The position numbers and the translations under genes were made by a program. Positions 25,372 to 36,438 of a DNA stretch of 64,000 bases are shown here, one piece after another. The stretch spans positions 15,284,151 through 15,348,150 of the forward strand of contig NC_135563.1 of NCBI RefSeq assembly GCF_964340395.1, read 5' to 3'. Under the pieces are notes generated by a model that did not search any database, was not told the DNA's origin, and worked only from the letters and a program-made list of their open reading frames with translations. The DNA comes from Glandiceps talaboti. Taxonomy: Eukaryota > Hemichordata > Enteropneusta > Spengelidae. Positions within the stretch are counted from its first letter, which is position 1. Each line of letters starts with the position of its first letter.

Positions 25372-26942
25372 GTAAGTATTTGCTTCACGTTTCTGTTTGT
25401 TGATGAGAAGTATGCTCTTTGTAGAACCATGTTGCCATACCAACTGAGGACCCCTATGATCCTGTTAATTAACACAAGTACCAAATCAAGCAGTTTTATT
25501 TATTCAAACACTTAACACATAATGAAAATGCTAAAACGTGTTTATTTAGCACTGATTACAAGTAAGTAATTTGATACAACTAATTTGATATGGGGTACAC
25601 AATTTATTTGAAAGGGAAAAGCTTTGTGGACATGATGAGGTCAGATAAAGTTCACTCAACACAGCTAGAAGCTCAACCCAGTTTTCTATACAGTCATGTA
25701 GGTGACCTACATGTGATGAACTGTCTACCAGGTTTTGCTAGGGGTATCTCAAATTCTGCCAACTCGGCAAATGTATTCCAGATTGAAAATTCTATAGAAA
25801 AAAAGTACTTATTATATAAGTCATCATCTGTGAATGAAAATATGAATTTCTGTGTCATTATTTGATATGAATGAAGTAACAGCTGGCATTTCATATTTTT
25901 GCAAATTTATTTGAATAATCAACCAACTAATCTAAAACACAGGTGAACACAAATTTGAGGATTTTGAAAAACTCAAATGCCCTGCATCCTGAACATTCTT
26001 ACTTTTTTGATCTAAAGAATTAAATATCTCGGTGAAAAATCATTTTAATACTAGAAATATTATGATAAATCAGTAAAGATAAAATACAAATAAAATAGCT
26101 TACTTTTCACCAGATTGGCTGTAAAAATGACATGTGTCAGTGAAATGCTATGTTGCAGTGTATATTGTAAAAAGCACCTGGATGGTAGCGTCTTGAATTT
26201 TATTTTAATGATAAAAATGAACACATGCAATTTAATATCCTTTCCGGTCTTGCATTTCTTGAAATTTAGTGACTTTTTTGTCCACAACATGAACTGGACA
26301 CCCACCCTTCTAATTTGTTTATTGTTGGAATGTATTGTACTCATTTTGCGCTATTTACACACATAAGCTCAAGGTTTCAGGAGATTTCAGGTACAAAGAT
26401 GTTCCAAGTCAGGATATATATATCAAGTTGGTGTTGTGAGAGAGAGTTTCAGATGATTTCAAATAGGTTTCCTAAGTCAGGACAGTTTCAGATTTATCTT
26501 GACACCAAAAACCACAGGATGAACATTTGTAAATGTTCAACATCCAAATATAAGAATTTCAGATTTATAGCATTCAATATTTTTATTTGAACATGTACTT
26601 GGTATGGCTAACCTGTCACTACTGACCAGAATGCTGATGACTTGTAGAATGTGAACACCACTGAATGAAAGATGGCCAGTGGTCACTTGATATGATGGCC
26701 TAATAAATGTCATTAGATGCCTTAATATATACATGCCATATTCCTCCCCATGTCAGGCAGATTACCATCAGGTCCTCAAGGCATAAATACCCAGATTGGA
26801 GGCAGTAAAATATAATAGTTTATTAATAATATGGTACTTATCTATTAAATCGTACAATAATAATCAAATATGTGATATATACAGCTTGTCACATGATGTA
26901 TAGTCACGATAGAGTACTTTCCACAAGCTTTACTAGTTATCT

Positions 26943-27155
26943 CAATCTGATTAAACATCTACATTAAAGTAGGTAGATGTCTTTATTTACCTCTAATTCC
27001 ATCACTTTGCGTCATTTGTTTTTTTCCCGGTGACCGACACCTTCCCACGTGGTGATCACTCAGAACAAAACAAACGATACAAAGTGATGGAAATAGTGGT
27101 AAATAAAGACATCTTCTCGTACCTGCTTTCACCACATCAGATTTTATTCAGATTG
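26943..27155. mobile_element. Fold-back MITE, family B, with 9-bp target duplication
   Basis: Ends CAATCTGA[T/A]TAAA at both termini, inverted. Inner arms share AGATGTCTTTATTTACC and TTCCATCACTTTG. Flanked by perfect 9-bp direct repeats TAGTTATCT at 26934-26942 and 27156-27164. A 9-bp duplication suggests a Mutator-like element. No transposase. Confidence 0.8.
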
Positions 27156-27188
27156 TAGTTATCTGGTCTAGTTAGTTTTATCTGAAAG

Positions 27189-27239
27189 ATGCTGAAAACA
27201 CAACTGTGGATATTTTGTCTGCATGTCTCCAAATGATAG
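27189..27239 (+). CDS. Candidate exon, AENTTVDILSACLQMI
   Basis: 51 nt in phase 1 to phase 1, ending ATAG|GTATGA. The acceptor (CTGAAAG) is weak and starts 25 bp after the family B MITE, which would have landed in the acceptor region. Confidence 0.25.
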
Positions 27240-27354
27240 GTATGACCTCTCATTCATGTGCTCCTCAGCTGGAAGAACAGATAAGTTGATATTCTTTGGT
27301 ACATGTACAGGGACTGACAGGGAGATATTAAGACAAGCATATGACTGGACATTC

Positions 27355-27562
27355 AGACAGACAGACAGACAGACAGATGAATGGACTTACAGACAGACAT
27401 GGTGGACAGAGTGGACAGACAGACAGGTGGATGGATATACAGATCGACACAGACAGTGGACAGACAGGTGGATGGCAAAGACAACTTGGCAGATAGAGAG
27501 AAACAATCCTAGCAACGGACAAGTGTACTGAAACTGATTGTCAGATAGATAGACAAACAGAT

Positions 27563-27599
<37 letters not shown>

Positions 27600-27606
27600 A
27601 ACAGAT

Positions 27607-27637
<31 letters not shown>

Positions 27638-27775
27638 TAGACAGACAGACAAACAGATAGACAGACAGACAGACAGACAGATGGTGGACATACAGATATA
27701 CAGACAGATGGTGGACAGACAGGTGGATGGCAAAGACAAGTTGACAGAGAAACAACCCGAGAGACAGACAGATAG
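27355..27775. repeat. (ACAG)n/(ATAG)n satellite-like array
   Basis: Imperfect ACAGACAG units with GATGGTGGACA and GGTGGATGGCAAAGACAA interruptions, the latter block occurring twice. Open frames here are repeat artefacts. Confidence 0.9.
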
Positions 27776-28397
27776 ACAGAAGAATAAACTGCAAACAGAC
27801 AGTCAAGTACTAACTAACTGATAGAGAGACAAATAGGCAGACTGACACATGGCAGAAAGATATAACCTCACAGACAGGCAGCATGAGAGGCAAACTATCA
27901 GATATTAGTCTATAAAAACAAACTGACAGTCATACATCAGTATTTAGGTAACATGTGGAGATGGTGGCAATGCCATATGCTTCCTAGTTAGCATACAGTA
28001 GACCATTTGTCATTCATACATCATTTACCCAGAAATGACAAAGAGCGATCAGCTTCATTTGTTACCTATTAAAACTATCATATTTTATTCCACATGTACA
28101 CCACATGGCAACCAATGATTGTAAACTGTTACCTTCTAGTTTAGACATATTTTGTTTAAACAGCCTGGTATCAATAAACTGTACTGTTTCTAGTGGGTGT
28201 GTCATCAATTTGCTCATAAAGAGGAGAATTAGCCCACAAACAAATTACCTGGGATAGTCAATGAGATACTGACCTAGCTGTGGTACGTACAAAATACAAT
28301 TGATTTGTGACCAGGTACAGTGTTATCTGATGCTAAAATAGAGGCAAAAAATTGACTAAATTGTAGATGTAGTTGTGAAAGCATTCATAAGAAGCCA

Positions 28398-28436
28398 TAT
28401 TCATTGTGTTAATGTATGACATTAACACAATGAATA
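28398..28436. repeat. Perfect 18-bp-arm hairpin
   Basis: TATTCATTGTGTTAATGT, a 3-base loop, then its exact reverse complement. GCATTC/GAATGC about 10 bp further out may extend the pairing. Confidence 0.9.
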
Positions 28437-28495
28437 CGGAATGCATACGAAAAAATTGGGAAATATGTGCCATAAAAAGTTAAATATTTTTGCAG

Positions 28496-28742
28496 AAATT
28501 TTCCTGGAAAACATTGAAATACAATTGCAACAGAAAAACTTTAATTCCTCAGACAGCGTTATTTGTTGTGCAAACATGCAAAATGAAGTAAATATTCAAC
28601 ATGTACATGAGCTGTCTAGAAATCCACTTTTCATACCTGTTTGCCAAAGCTAACAATGTTTACTTTCAATCCTATGATGAAAGAAGCCAACCCTTTGTCA
28701 AAGAGAAAACACGTGGTTGTTCACTAATTCATCACATCTGAA
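28496..28742 (+). pseudogene. Candidate exon with a frameshift
   Basis: After a TTTTTGCAG acceptor the frame reads IFLENIEIQLQQKNFNSSD and HVHELSRNPLFIP, then stops at 28651. One base off, it continues with FAKANNVYFQSYDERSQPFV and stops at 28740. Phase fits the exon at 27189-27239. It could be a decayed exon, a sequencing indel or chance. Confidence 0.25.
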
Positions 28743-29189
28743 CAGAATTTCATTTCATTACAGCACAATAATTGCGTCATTTTATAGCTCAAATAAGTAT
28801 ATAGAAAGAAACTGCAATTAGTCATTTTATTTGACGTCGGCATCTGAAAGAGAAAGAAATTGTATATATTGTAGGTACCTGGCGATTGTCTGAACTCAAA
28901 AGCTTGTATTGAAAATTGAAGGTTTACTTAGTTCTTATACCATTCTTGTACCATTTTCTAAAATCGAATTTCTTGATTAAATACACTCACATGAAGGCAA
29001 TGAACACCTAAATCTATCAAAAGTAATCATATTTCTCCTTGTCGACACTCTCATTTTGACTCTCATTTTTCAGGTGCTGAGACTTTTTGTTAAAACATGG
29101 CCGCCAATAAATTGTATCAGGTAACATTCTGATATTTTGAAAACTACAATTTATTACTGTATTGTAATAAAATGTGAATGAAAATCTAC

Positions 29190-29310
29190 CAAAGTTCCCA
29201 TGTCATTTTACCTGGGTTCCCAAACAAAATTACCATAGACTCTCTGGGGAAACACTCGGCCATTTTTACTCCGTTCTGTTACCAGGGTTCCCCAATCTTG
29301 GCAAAAATAT
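29190..29310. repeat. Dispersed GGGTTCCC-type repeat, copy 2
   Basis: Blocks TGTCATTTTACCTGGGTTCC and CTGTTACCAGGGTTCCCC then TTGGCAAAA, in the order also seen, inverted, at 51370-51485. Confidence 0.6.
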
Positions 29311-29519
29311 TGAATAACAATTGTAAAATAGTTACACTTATGTTTTGAATAACTTTTTATAAAATTTTAATCATTATGACCAATAAATATAATTAATTTT
29401 ACCAAGAATTTCATAGTTGAGAATCAAAGTTGTAGATCAAACAAATATAATTTTTTATAACCCGCAAATTTCAGGATTTTGTCATCGCAATTAATAATGG
29501 TCAAAAAATGATGTTTCAG

Positions 29520-30198
29520 ATTTGCAAATATGTGGCAGTATTCAGGCAGCCCATGTAACAAATGAAATTTTGTAATATTTTGTGGAAAAACCATTTATAG
29601 TAACACTTCCTGTTATACGTCAGAGGTTTGGTAATATGTTGGTCCACTTTTTCCACAAAGTGAACATGGGTATGGTCATCAGAAAATTTTCTACTAGCAA
29701 GAAATTTATGATGATGGCAGGATGTGTTCAAAATTTGAATTTAAGTAGAATAGAAGAATCCAAATACCTCTCTTTTTAACATCAATAAAAACTTGATAAA
29801 TGTTCTCTGTTTAACACAGTTAAAAAGTGTGCTGACATTTTGGGGAATAAGCCTTCCAAGAACCGAGTCTTCATACTGTTTACTGAAAGTGTTGGAAAGA
29901 TATTTTTAACATCAAATTAGTTGACTACCAAAATAACTCAAATTCATCCATATTGATTAATTCCTCAGACAGTGTTATTGTATCACTTTGTTTAACATTT
30001 GGTTTAGTTGATCAAAATAGTTCAGGATATCTTGAAAATTTATTGGTTCTTTTTGACGACCACACATCCATTCATTCATATTTTCTCATTTCTGATCTAT
30101 GGCTTCGCTGTTTCAAATGTACTCATTAACCAAAAAATCTCTGAAACTGTTAGAAATGCATACTAGCACCATTAATAATCCATATTTGGTGAGAAATG
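29520..30198 (+). pseudogene. Candidate long exon with several lesions
   Basis: Starts after GTTTCAG and ends at GTAAGT. Frame pieces read LQICGSIQAAHVTNEIL, a TAA at 29573, VEKPFIVTLPVIRQRFGNM, a stop in a T-run at 29777, NLINVLCLTQLKSVLTFWGI, a stop in a T-run at 29907, NSSDSVIVSLCLTFGLVDQ, then after a shift in an A-run near 30115, SLKLLEMHTSTINNPYLVR. The lesions sit mainly in homopolymers. The donor lies inside the 40-bp tandem repeat at 30180-30270, which weakens it. Confidence 0.25.
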
Positions 30199-30275
30199 GT
30201 AAGTATTCATGATAAATATCCATATTTGGTACAAATTGATGAATATTCATGATGTATACCCATATTTGGTTGTGG
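30180..30275. repeat. 40-bp tandem repeat, about 2.4 copies
   Basis: CCATATTTGGT recurs at 30180, 30220 and 30260, exactly 40 bp apart. Units share ATTCATGAT. Confidence 0.85.
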
Positions 30276-31079
30276 AATTGTTCATCCTTTGATTGGAGCC
30301 TACTGTTCTGATCGATGTCCTTGCAAGAATAATTAATATCGGAGTCAAATAGTAAATATTTGTGGCCAAGTCTGAAAACGTGAACAAATATTTGTAAAAC
30401 TTGTACACATGTACATTGTATAAAGTGGTTACCTTGTGGTTTATCAAAAAATACGGTTTTTGATAATCCAAGAAGATAATTCTTTGTGTGTTTGGTAATT
30501 GACCTGTTTTATGTTGTTGTTGTACAATACAACCTCGATTTCCACAGTGTCAACTGTTGTATAAATGTAACCTATTTCACAAAGTTCATTTGTTTTTATC
30601 AAAATACATTTGAAAGATGAACCGTGAAAAAATCAAATTTTTGTACAATTTTTCTTTTAAGATGATCATTCAAAAATGACTGTATACTTGGAAATAAATG
30701 GCCCATCCTTGTAAATTATTTGCAAGGCTTTGAATTCTGGTAATGTGTGTCACAATACCATGACATAAGTTTAGCTTGCATGTTCCCTATTTATTTGGCT
30801 AGTATGTTGTAGCACTGCTTACGTTTTCCCTTTATCCTTTGCTTTCTCTCTGTAGATATTGCATACCATGCCAATGTAGAGATGTGTAGCCGGCTTCTTT
30901 CTAAATATCCAGAAACAGAATCTTAAAAAAACAGACATTGTACCGCCTACGCAGATTTTGTACCCATAATCATGTAATGCTTATTTTACATGATAGGAGA
31001 ATTTGAAAACTACAGCAAAAAAGACAGACAAAGAATTCCAAGGACATGTACATGTTTGAAGTGCATTGATTCTCACTCG

Positions 31080-31410
31080 GCCATTGTTTGACATCATCTC
31101 AATATCTCACGTGGCCATTGTTTATTACTTCATCTCAGTTTCTTTGTAGTTGTGTTGATTTTCGTGTGGCCAGTGGCAAGTGTTTAACATCACCTAAGTC
31201 TCTCTGTACATAGACCCTCACCAACCATTGTGAAGGGTCTATGCTCTGTAGTCACGTTTTCATTATCACGTGGCAAGCGTTTACGATCAGCTCAGTCTCT
31301 TTGTATAAAGACCCTCACCAAATGTTGGTGGAGGGTCTATGCTCTGCAGTCACGTTTTTCATTATCACATGGCAAGTTTTTAACATCACCTAAGTCTCTT
31401 TGTACTACCA
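31080..31410. repeat. About 98-bp tandem repeat with internal hairpin
   Basis: GGCAAG anchors at 31175, 31272 and 31371 give periods of 97 and 99 bp. Each full unit contains AGACCCTCACCAA, a short spacer, GAGGGTCTATGCTCTG and AGTCACGTTTT. The first two blocks pair as a hairpin. A single similar hairpin is at 51655-51690. Confidence 0.85.
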
Positions 31411-31884
31411 GGTAATCATATAAATTTTCATGATTTTATCATGTGGTGGGTGCACGTGATCTTAGGCTGTTTGTAGCTATAACATCAGTTATAGTGCAAA
31501 GAAATCCTTCACAAATAACTTACAATAGATCATAAAAAGAACAACTAAAATGGGATTATAGGTACATTGATTTCTGTCTGTATTATCTTTGTGAAAACAA
31601 TAACAATAACAGCAAGGTTTTGGAAGATCTGATGAAGTCATATTTAATAGTAACCATGTATAGGGCACTCACCCAGGGTTGCATCATACTGAGTATCAGG
31701 TGTTTGCCAGCAGATCTCTTTCATATGAATTTATTGATGATCATAAAATGAAGAAAAGGTCATTTTCATTACAAGACAATCACCGTAATGGTTAGAAAGT
31801 TTTGAGGGTTTTCAGTCATGTTGATGAGCATGTGCAGACCCTGGTTTAACAGTCCATCTGGATAGTTCTTTAAGTATATAAACA

Positions 31885-32115
31885 CTTGTCTCCCAAGAAG
31901 TCCAATAAGGGCCATCCTTCATGGGTTCAGTGTCAATGCATGAGGAAACTGGAGTACCTGGGGTGAAAACCAGCATTGTTCAGTAGAGTCAACCTGAACG
32001 ACACTCTTCTAACTTACAAAAAAGTGTGGTAAATTTAATCAAACCCTGAATGAGTTCGAACCCCGATCGTAGTGGTAAGACTCAGAGGCAAGTGGTTTAA
32101 CCACTCGACCACAGA
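31885..32115 (-). mobile_element. tRNA-headed SINE-like element
   Basis: On the minus strand TGGTCGAGTGG (32111-32101) matches the pol III A box and GGTTCGAACTC (32062-32052) approximates the B box, 38 bp apart as in a tRNA with anticodon and variable arms. The body continues to about 31885 with TACCTGGGGTGAAAACCAG (plus-strand reading). Stems are degenerate, so it is not a functional tRNA gene. The 3' end is uncertain. Confidence 0.6.
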
Positions 32116-32573
32116 CAACCCTTTAGACAACTCTAACAATAGCTATTTCAGTGAAAACAAAAGGAGTAGTATTGATTGTCTGGTTCCTATGTATGGGGAT
32201 ATCAGAAAACAACGGTGTCATGTTTTGGCATTGAGCAGACAACAAGAAACAATTTAGGGATCAAAGTTTAGTATTTGTATACGTGAAACAATGGTTCTGA
32301 CATTATTTCTGATTGATATGGAACTAATTTGGCAAAGAGAAATCACACCAAAGACTTATCATCACTGCTAACATTTGTCTTGTAATTTGTTTGCTGTTTC
32401 CATGGTAACTTGAGTCCTGTTCTTGGTCTCGTGATCATGTGAGTGATTTTTTCTATGATTTGGAGCATTTCTGTGAAAAGTACAATTAAATTGATGCTAT
32501 GGTTATTGTGTTGATATTTCAAGTATTTTACCCTTTTGACATTGATATTACGAATACTGTATTGTTTTTATAG

Positions 32574-32743
32574 ATGAAAAGTGGATGTTCTCAGCAAAAC
32601 TCAACTCAGATTTTGGTTTGATTGAAAATTATTTACATAGTGAACTGAACAAATATGTTGTATATTATTGTGATGGCCACTGGACTCAAGGGGGAGGGGT
32701 TGGAAGATGTATCTGTCAGGCTTATTTAACCACATTACCATGA
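32574..32743 (+). CDS. Candidate exon, EKWMFSAKLNSDFGLIENYL
   Basis: Good acceptor TTGTTTTTATAG, phase 1 as needed by the GTAAGT at 30199. The frame is open for 55 codons to TGA. The true donor cannot be chosen; GTATCT at about 32710 is one option. Confidence 0.3.
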
Positions 32744-33496
32744 TTTTACGTCATCATGCACATGTATGAATGGAATTGTACATCCTCGGAATACATGAAC
32801 CAACAATGAGAACATGCAGTACAAGTAGGAGAAGAGGTAGGAGGACAGTCATCTATCATGTACCACTGAAAATGTGTCCTCTGAACATGTGACTGCCATG
32901 TGACTGCCATGCACCTCACCTAACAAGGACAACTTGTCGTTGTAAATTACGGTCGTTGACCCATATATAACCATTTCCAAATTAGGGACTTTAAAAATGA
33001 AGTTATCTGAAATTCTTTTTGATTCTAAATAAATGTTAGCTAGACAGATGGGCCAAATTTGTGATTTTTGTGTGATTTTTGAAGCAGAGAAAAAAAGCCG
33101 CAAAACTTAATCAAACAGGTGGTGCTAATTAGAAGAATAAAGTTGTAGATGATTCTGTGTCCCTCCAATGTGTCTGACTACCCTTTCGCTATAAATGGAA
33201 TCTTCTACATCTTGCACAAGAATAATTATGATCATTATCTGTCCAACATGTTCAGACAGTGACACTGCTCAGTTCATTAAATTGGTCTCCTGCACCCCTG
33301 AGCCTTGGAAATAGTTTGTGTTCAATATTAAATTTGCATCAGTTTTTGTCTCAATTTAATACTAACATTCTTTTTAAAACTGTTTTAAGTTCCTTGTTTG
33401 CAAATTCGTGAAAGAAATTCATGAAATTTAAAAAAAAATGATAATCAGAATATTTGTGAGTCAGTTTTCATTTGGAGTCTCATTTCTTTGTCACAG

Positions 33497-33704
33497 AGTT
33501 TCACCAATCTCATTCCAAACAAAGGAATTTAGATTGATCAACCATTTCTTGACAAATTTAAAGATATTGAGGTGGGAAAGGAAAGTCCTGTATAAGTGCT
33601 TTTGCCTAAAGAGTATGAACCAGAAATAGGAGAGTGACTCAAAATGCAAGAAATATTCCTCCAGTCTCTTGAAGAACAACATAGATAACACAGTGTCAAA
33701 GCTG
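33497..33704 (+). pseudogene. Candidate exon with one in-frame TAG
   Basis: Between TTTGTCACAG and GTGAGA, 208 nt with phase 0 at the end. Reads VSPISFQTKEFRLINHFLTN and LKILRWERKVLYKC, then a TAG in the middle, then ESDSKCKKYSSSLLKNNID. Only that stop interrupts it. Confidence 0.25.
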
Positions 33705-34045
33705 GTGAGATGGTGATATCACAAAGTGTGTGTCTAGCCTAAAATTAATTGTTAATTACTGAAATTTAAGACTTAAATGAAATGGTTTAAAGTTTCCTTC
33801 GTACTATAACTGTCATTTCTATAACATCCAAACTTAAAAATATGATTATGAACTGAAAGCATTACCAACATATACACAGACAGTTACTTTTTTTTTCTTT
33901 TACCATTTTGAAACCGTTCAATCAACCCATCAGTTGTTAGGTATGCAATCAGAAAAATGATAGATTCACACTTAGATTAGTCTAGTCCCTATAAGGTATC
34001 GTTACAATTAACACATCCATTCACCGAGACCACATTAACATCCAG

Positions 34046-34248
34046 ACTACATGTACGTTCTGTGTTCTGTGCTTGTGAAAGATAGTCTAAGACTAGTAAT
34101 TCCAATCGTTGCTGCCCATCTATATATGTTGATTCTGCCATTGTTCACTCAATCTGATGTACAATTAATGTTATGCAAAATAAGTAGTGAATACCCAAGG
34201 ACAATTGAAACCAGGGGGGTCAACACCCGCACAGATGTCGACCTATGA
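34046..34248 (+). CDS. Candidate exon, LRLVIPIVAAHLYMLILPLF
   Basis: Open frame after ATCCAG. Its leucine/isoleucine-rich helices resemble alpha-solenoid sequence. Exon limits unresolved. Confidence 0.25.
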
Positions 34249-34493
34249 TGGTAACCTTGCTCAGAAGCTTCTGTGACACATTGGAACAAATCACATGCAT
34301 GGCTGTATCAGGAATTAACAAATGTAAAGAATATATTAACATTTAATTTTTGGACTACTTACTTACAGACATTTCAGTATGTATACCTGTACATAATACA
34401 TATGTAGACGTGTTCTTACTCCATTCAGTTTGATATCTTGATTTTATTTTGAGCCAAGAATTACAGGACAAATTATCCATTGATATCACTCTG

Positions 34494-34715
34494 CCTCCTG
34501 TCCTCAACACAGCTCCCCTCCCAGACCTCAACACACATACCTCCCAGACTTCAAGATACCTCCCTCCCAGAAATCAACACACCTCCCCTCCTGCAGACCT
34601 CAGTACATTTCCTTCCCAGACCTCAACACACCTCCCCTCTCAGACCTTAGATCAACACACCTATCCTCCCAGACTAGACACACCTTTCCTCTTAGACCTC
34701 AACAACCCCCAACTA
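34494..34715. repeat. CT-rich minisatellite (about 24-30 bp units)
   Basis: Degenerate units of CCTCCCAGACCTCAACACAC. The 116-codon frame over it (Pro/Ser/Thr/Gln/His-rich) is explained by the repeat. Confidence 0.8.
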
Positions 34716-35170
34716 CTAATCTATTTCCATCTCATACATAGGATTGCTTTGTCACTAACTCCTACTCCCAACCATGGTTTTAAAGGACAAAGAAGTTGAG
34801 CTTTATCATCTGATTCCATTGTTTTGTACAAGTTGTAAAACTTTTACCAGCAATACTCTGTAAAGTATACATGCAAAACTCCAACTTCCAAATCTCTTCA
34901 GAAAGTAAACTCACCAACTATGCTTAACTTAAAACAATAAGATCATATCAAACGGTTCAACAAAAATGGAAACAAACTCTTAGCCATCTGATTGGCTGGT
35001 AAGTGAACTGAAACTAGCTATAGGGGATACATGTAAAGTGATTCTAGGAGAGCCTGTGCTGAAGTGTACAAATGATGGTTTGTCACCTATATATAATGGA
35101 ATCTTCTATAATGTAGCAAGTCTGTCAGCTGTTTGCTGTATCAGCTGCTGGCTGTGATTGTAGAAACCAC

Positions 35171-35381
35171 CACAGGGGCGTGTATTATTGCTTAGATTTC
35201 CGTTTTCTTAGGAAAATATCATACGAATCTTGCTGCTACAAATGTATCGATCTATAGTACTACGTATACTATACAGGTATACTCTTTCCCTATACAGGTA
35301 GGAATATATATTCAAAAGGTTGTTATATTTAGTCTGTAGACCTGGAAAACAACAATCTATGCAATATTACACGCCCCTGTG
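35171..35381. mobile_element. hAT-type MITE with 8-bp target duplication
   Basis: Terminal inverted repeats CACAGGGGCGTGTATTATTG at 35171 and its near-exact inverse ending at 35381. Flanked by perfect 8-bp repeats GAAACCAC (35163-35170 and 35382-35389). The CAGGGGCG ends and 8-bp duplication are typical of hAT elements. 211 bp, no coding capacity. Confidence 0.88.
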
Positions 35382-36336
35382 GAAACCACAGACAAGTAAG
35401 AGAATGTTCAAAATGTATGCTAAAAGTGACACTACTTTATTGAGCGATAATCCCTAAGGCATAGCTATGATTGGATATAAAGTGGGATTACCCAAACTGC
35501 CACTGTCACAGATTTAAACCCAGTTAAAAGTTAACTTTGCCCCTATGTATAATGGAATCTTCCACAAATTAGCCAGTTCAAGGTGGACATATAAACACAC
35601 ACTGCACCAGACAAGTTTAATGAGTGGATATTATTAGCATATGGCTGACCTCAGTCACAATTTATGGAATTTTTAATTTAACAAATATTTTCTAAATTTT
35701 CCAAAAACAAATGTGTGAAAATTGATGGTTCTTTTTCACTGAAAATCATGACGACATTGATTTACTTTACCTCAAAATTGTAACCAAAGTACATTGAATT
35801 GAAGTACAGTTCTAGAAGGAGTGCACATGAAAAGACTGATGGTACAATTGGTATTATTCCTTGATAGATTTGAAATAAGGGAACACTTGTCCCTAACTTG
35901 TTCTTATATGATGTCCTGTGTGTACATGCGTCATATAAACAATTTCATTTTCAATGTTAGAATTTTGTTTTGCTTCTTTTTATCATATACAACATTTGAA
36001 TATCTTAAAAATACTTTAGAAAATCCATCATACATACCATAATAATTAGAAGGACAAAGACTGAACACAGCCACTCGTCATCTCTTGTATCGTGGTGTTT
36101 AGGTTGAAGATAAATGTTGGGTAAATATCGTAGAACTTAGAATTTCTTCCCAACAGCATCAAATTATTATAACTAACCATCCCATAGTGTATGTTCTGTG
36201 TATATGTTTCAAAAAGTGATTTAATTTGCTAAAATGCATCCCAAACAACATCAAAATAATTTGATAATCGATATCCCACAATGACTTCCTGATATAGGTA
36301 GTCATCAAACTTATCAAATGTATATTTTTGTTCTAG

Positions 36337-36438
36337 AGGATGAAAGTTGTTATGGAAAAAGTTATTTATCATTCAGGGATACCCAATTCCACATTTCTTT
36401 TCCTTACCAAGGAATCTATGACATTGTGTGTATTCAAG
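36337..36438 (+). CDS. Candidate exon, 34 codons
   Basis: Acceptor TTTTTGTTCTAG and donor AAG|GTGATA, phase 0 at both ends. Reads RMKVVMEKVIYHSGIPNSTF then LFLTKESMTLCVFK. Phase fits the open segment at 38019. Confidence 0.3.

Noticed and set aside
27223-27806. Cys/Leu/Ser-rich and Asp/Arg/Gln-rich frames
   Set aside because: Caused by the ACAG tetranucleotide array.
32052-32111. Functional tRNA gene
   Set aside because: A and B boxes are present but acceptor and T stems do not pair and the sequence continues into a repeat body.
34449-34799. 116-codon Pro/Ser/Thr/Gln-rich frame
   Set aside because: Follows the CCTCCCAGACCTCAACACAC minisatellite; no start context or splice support.
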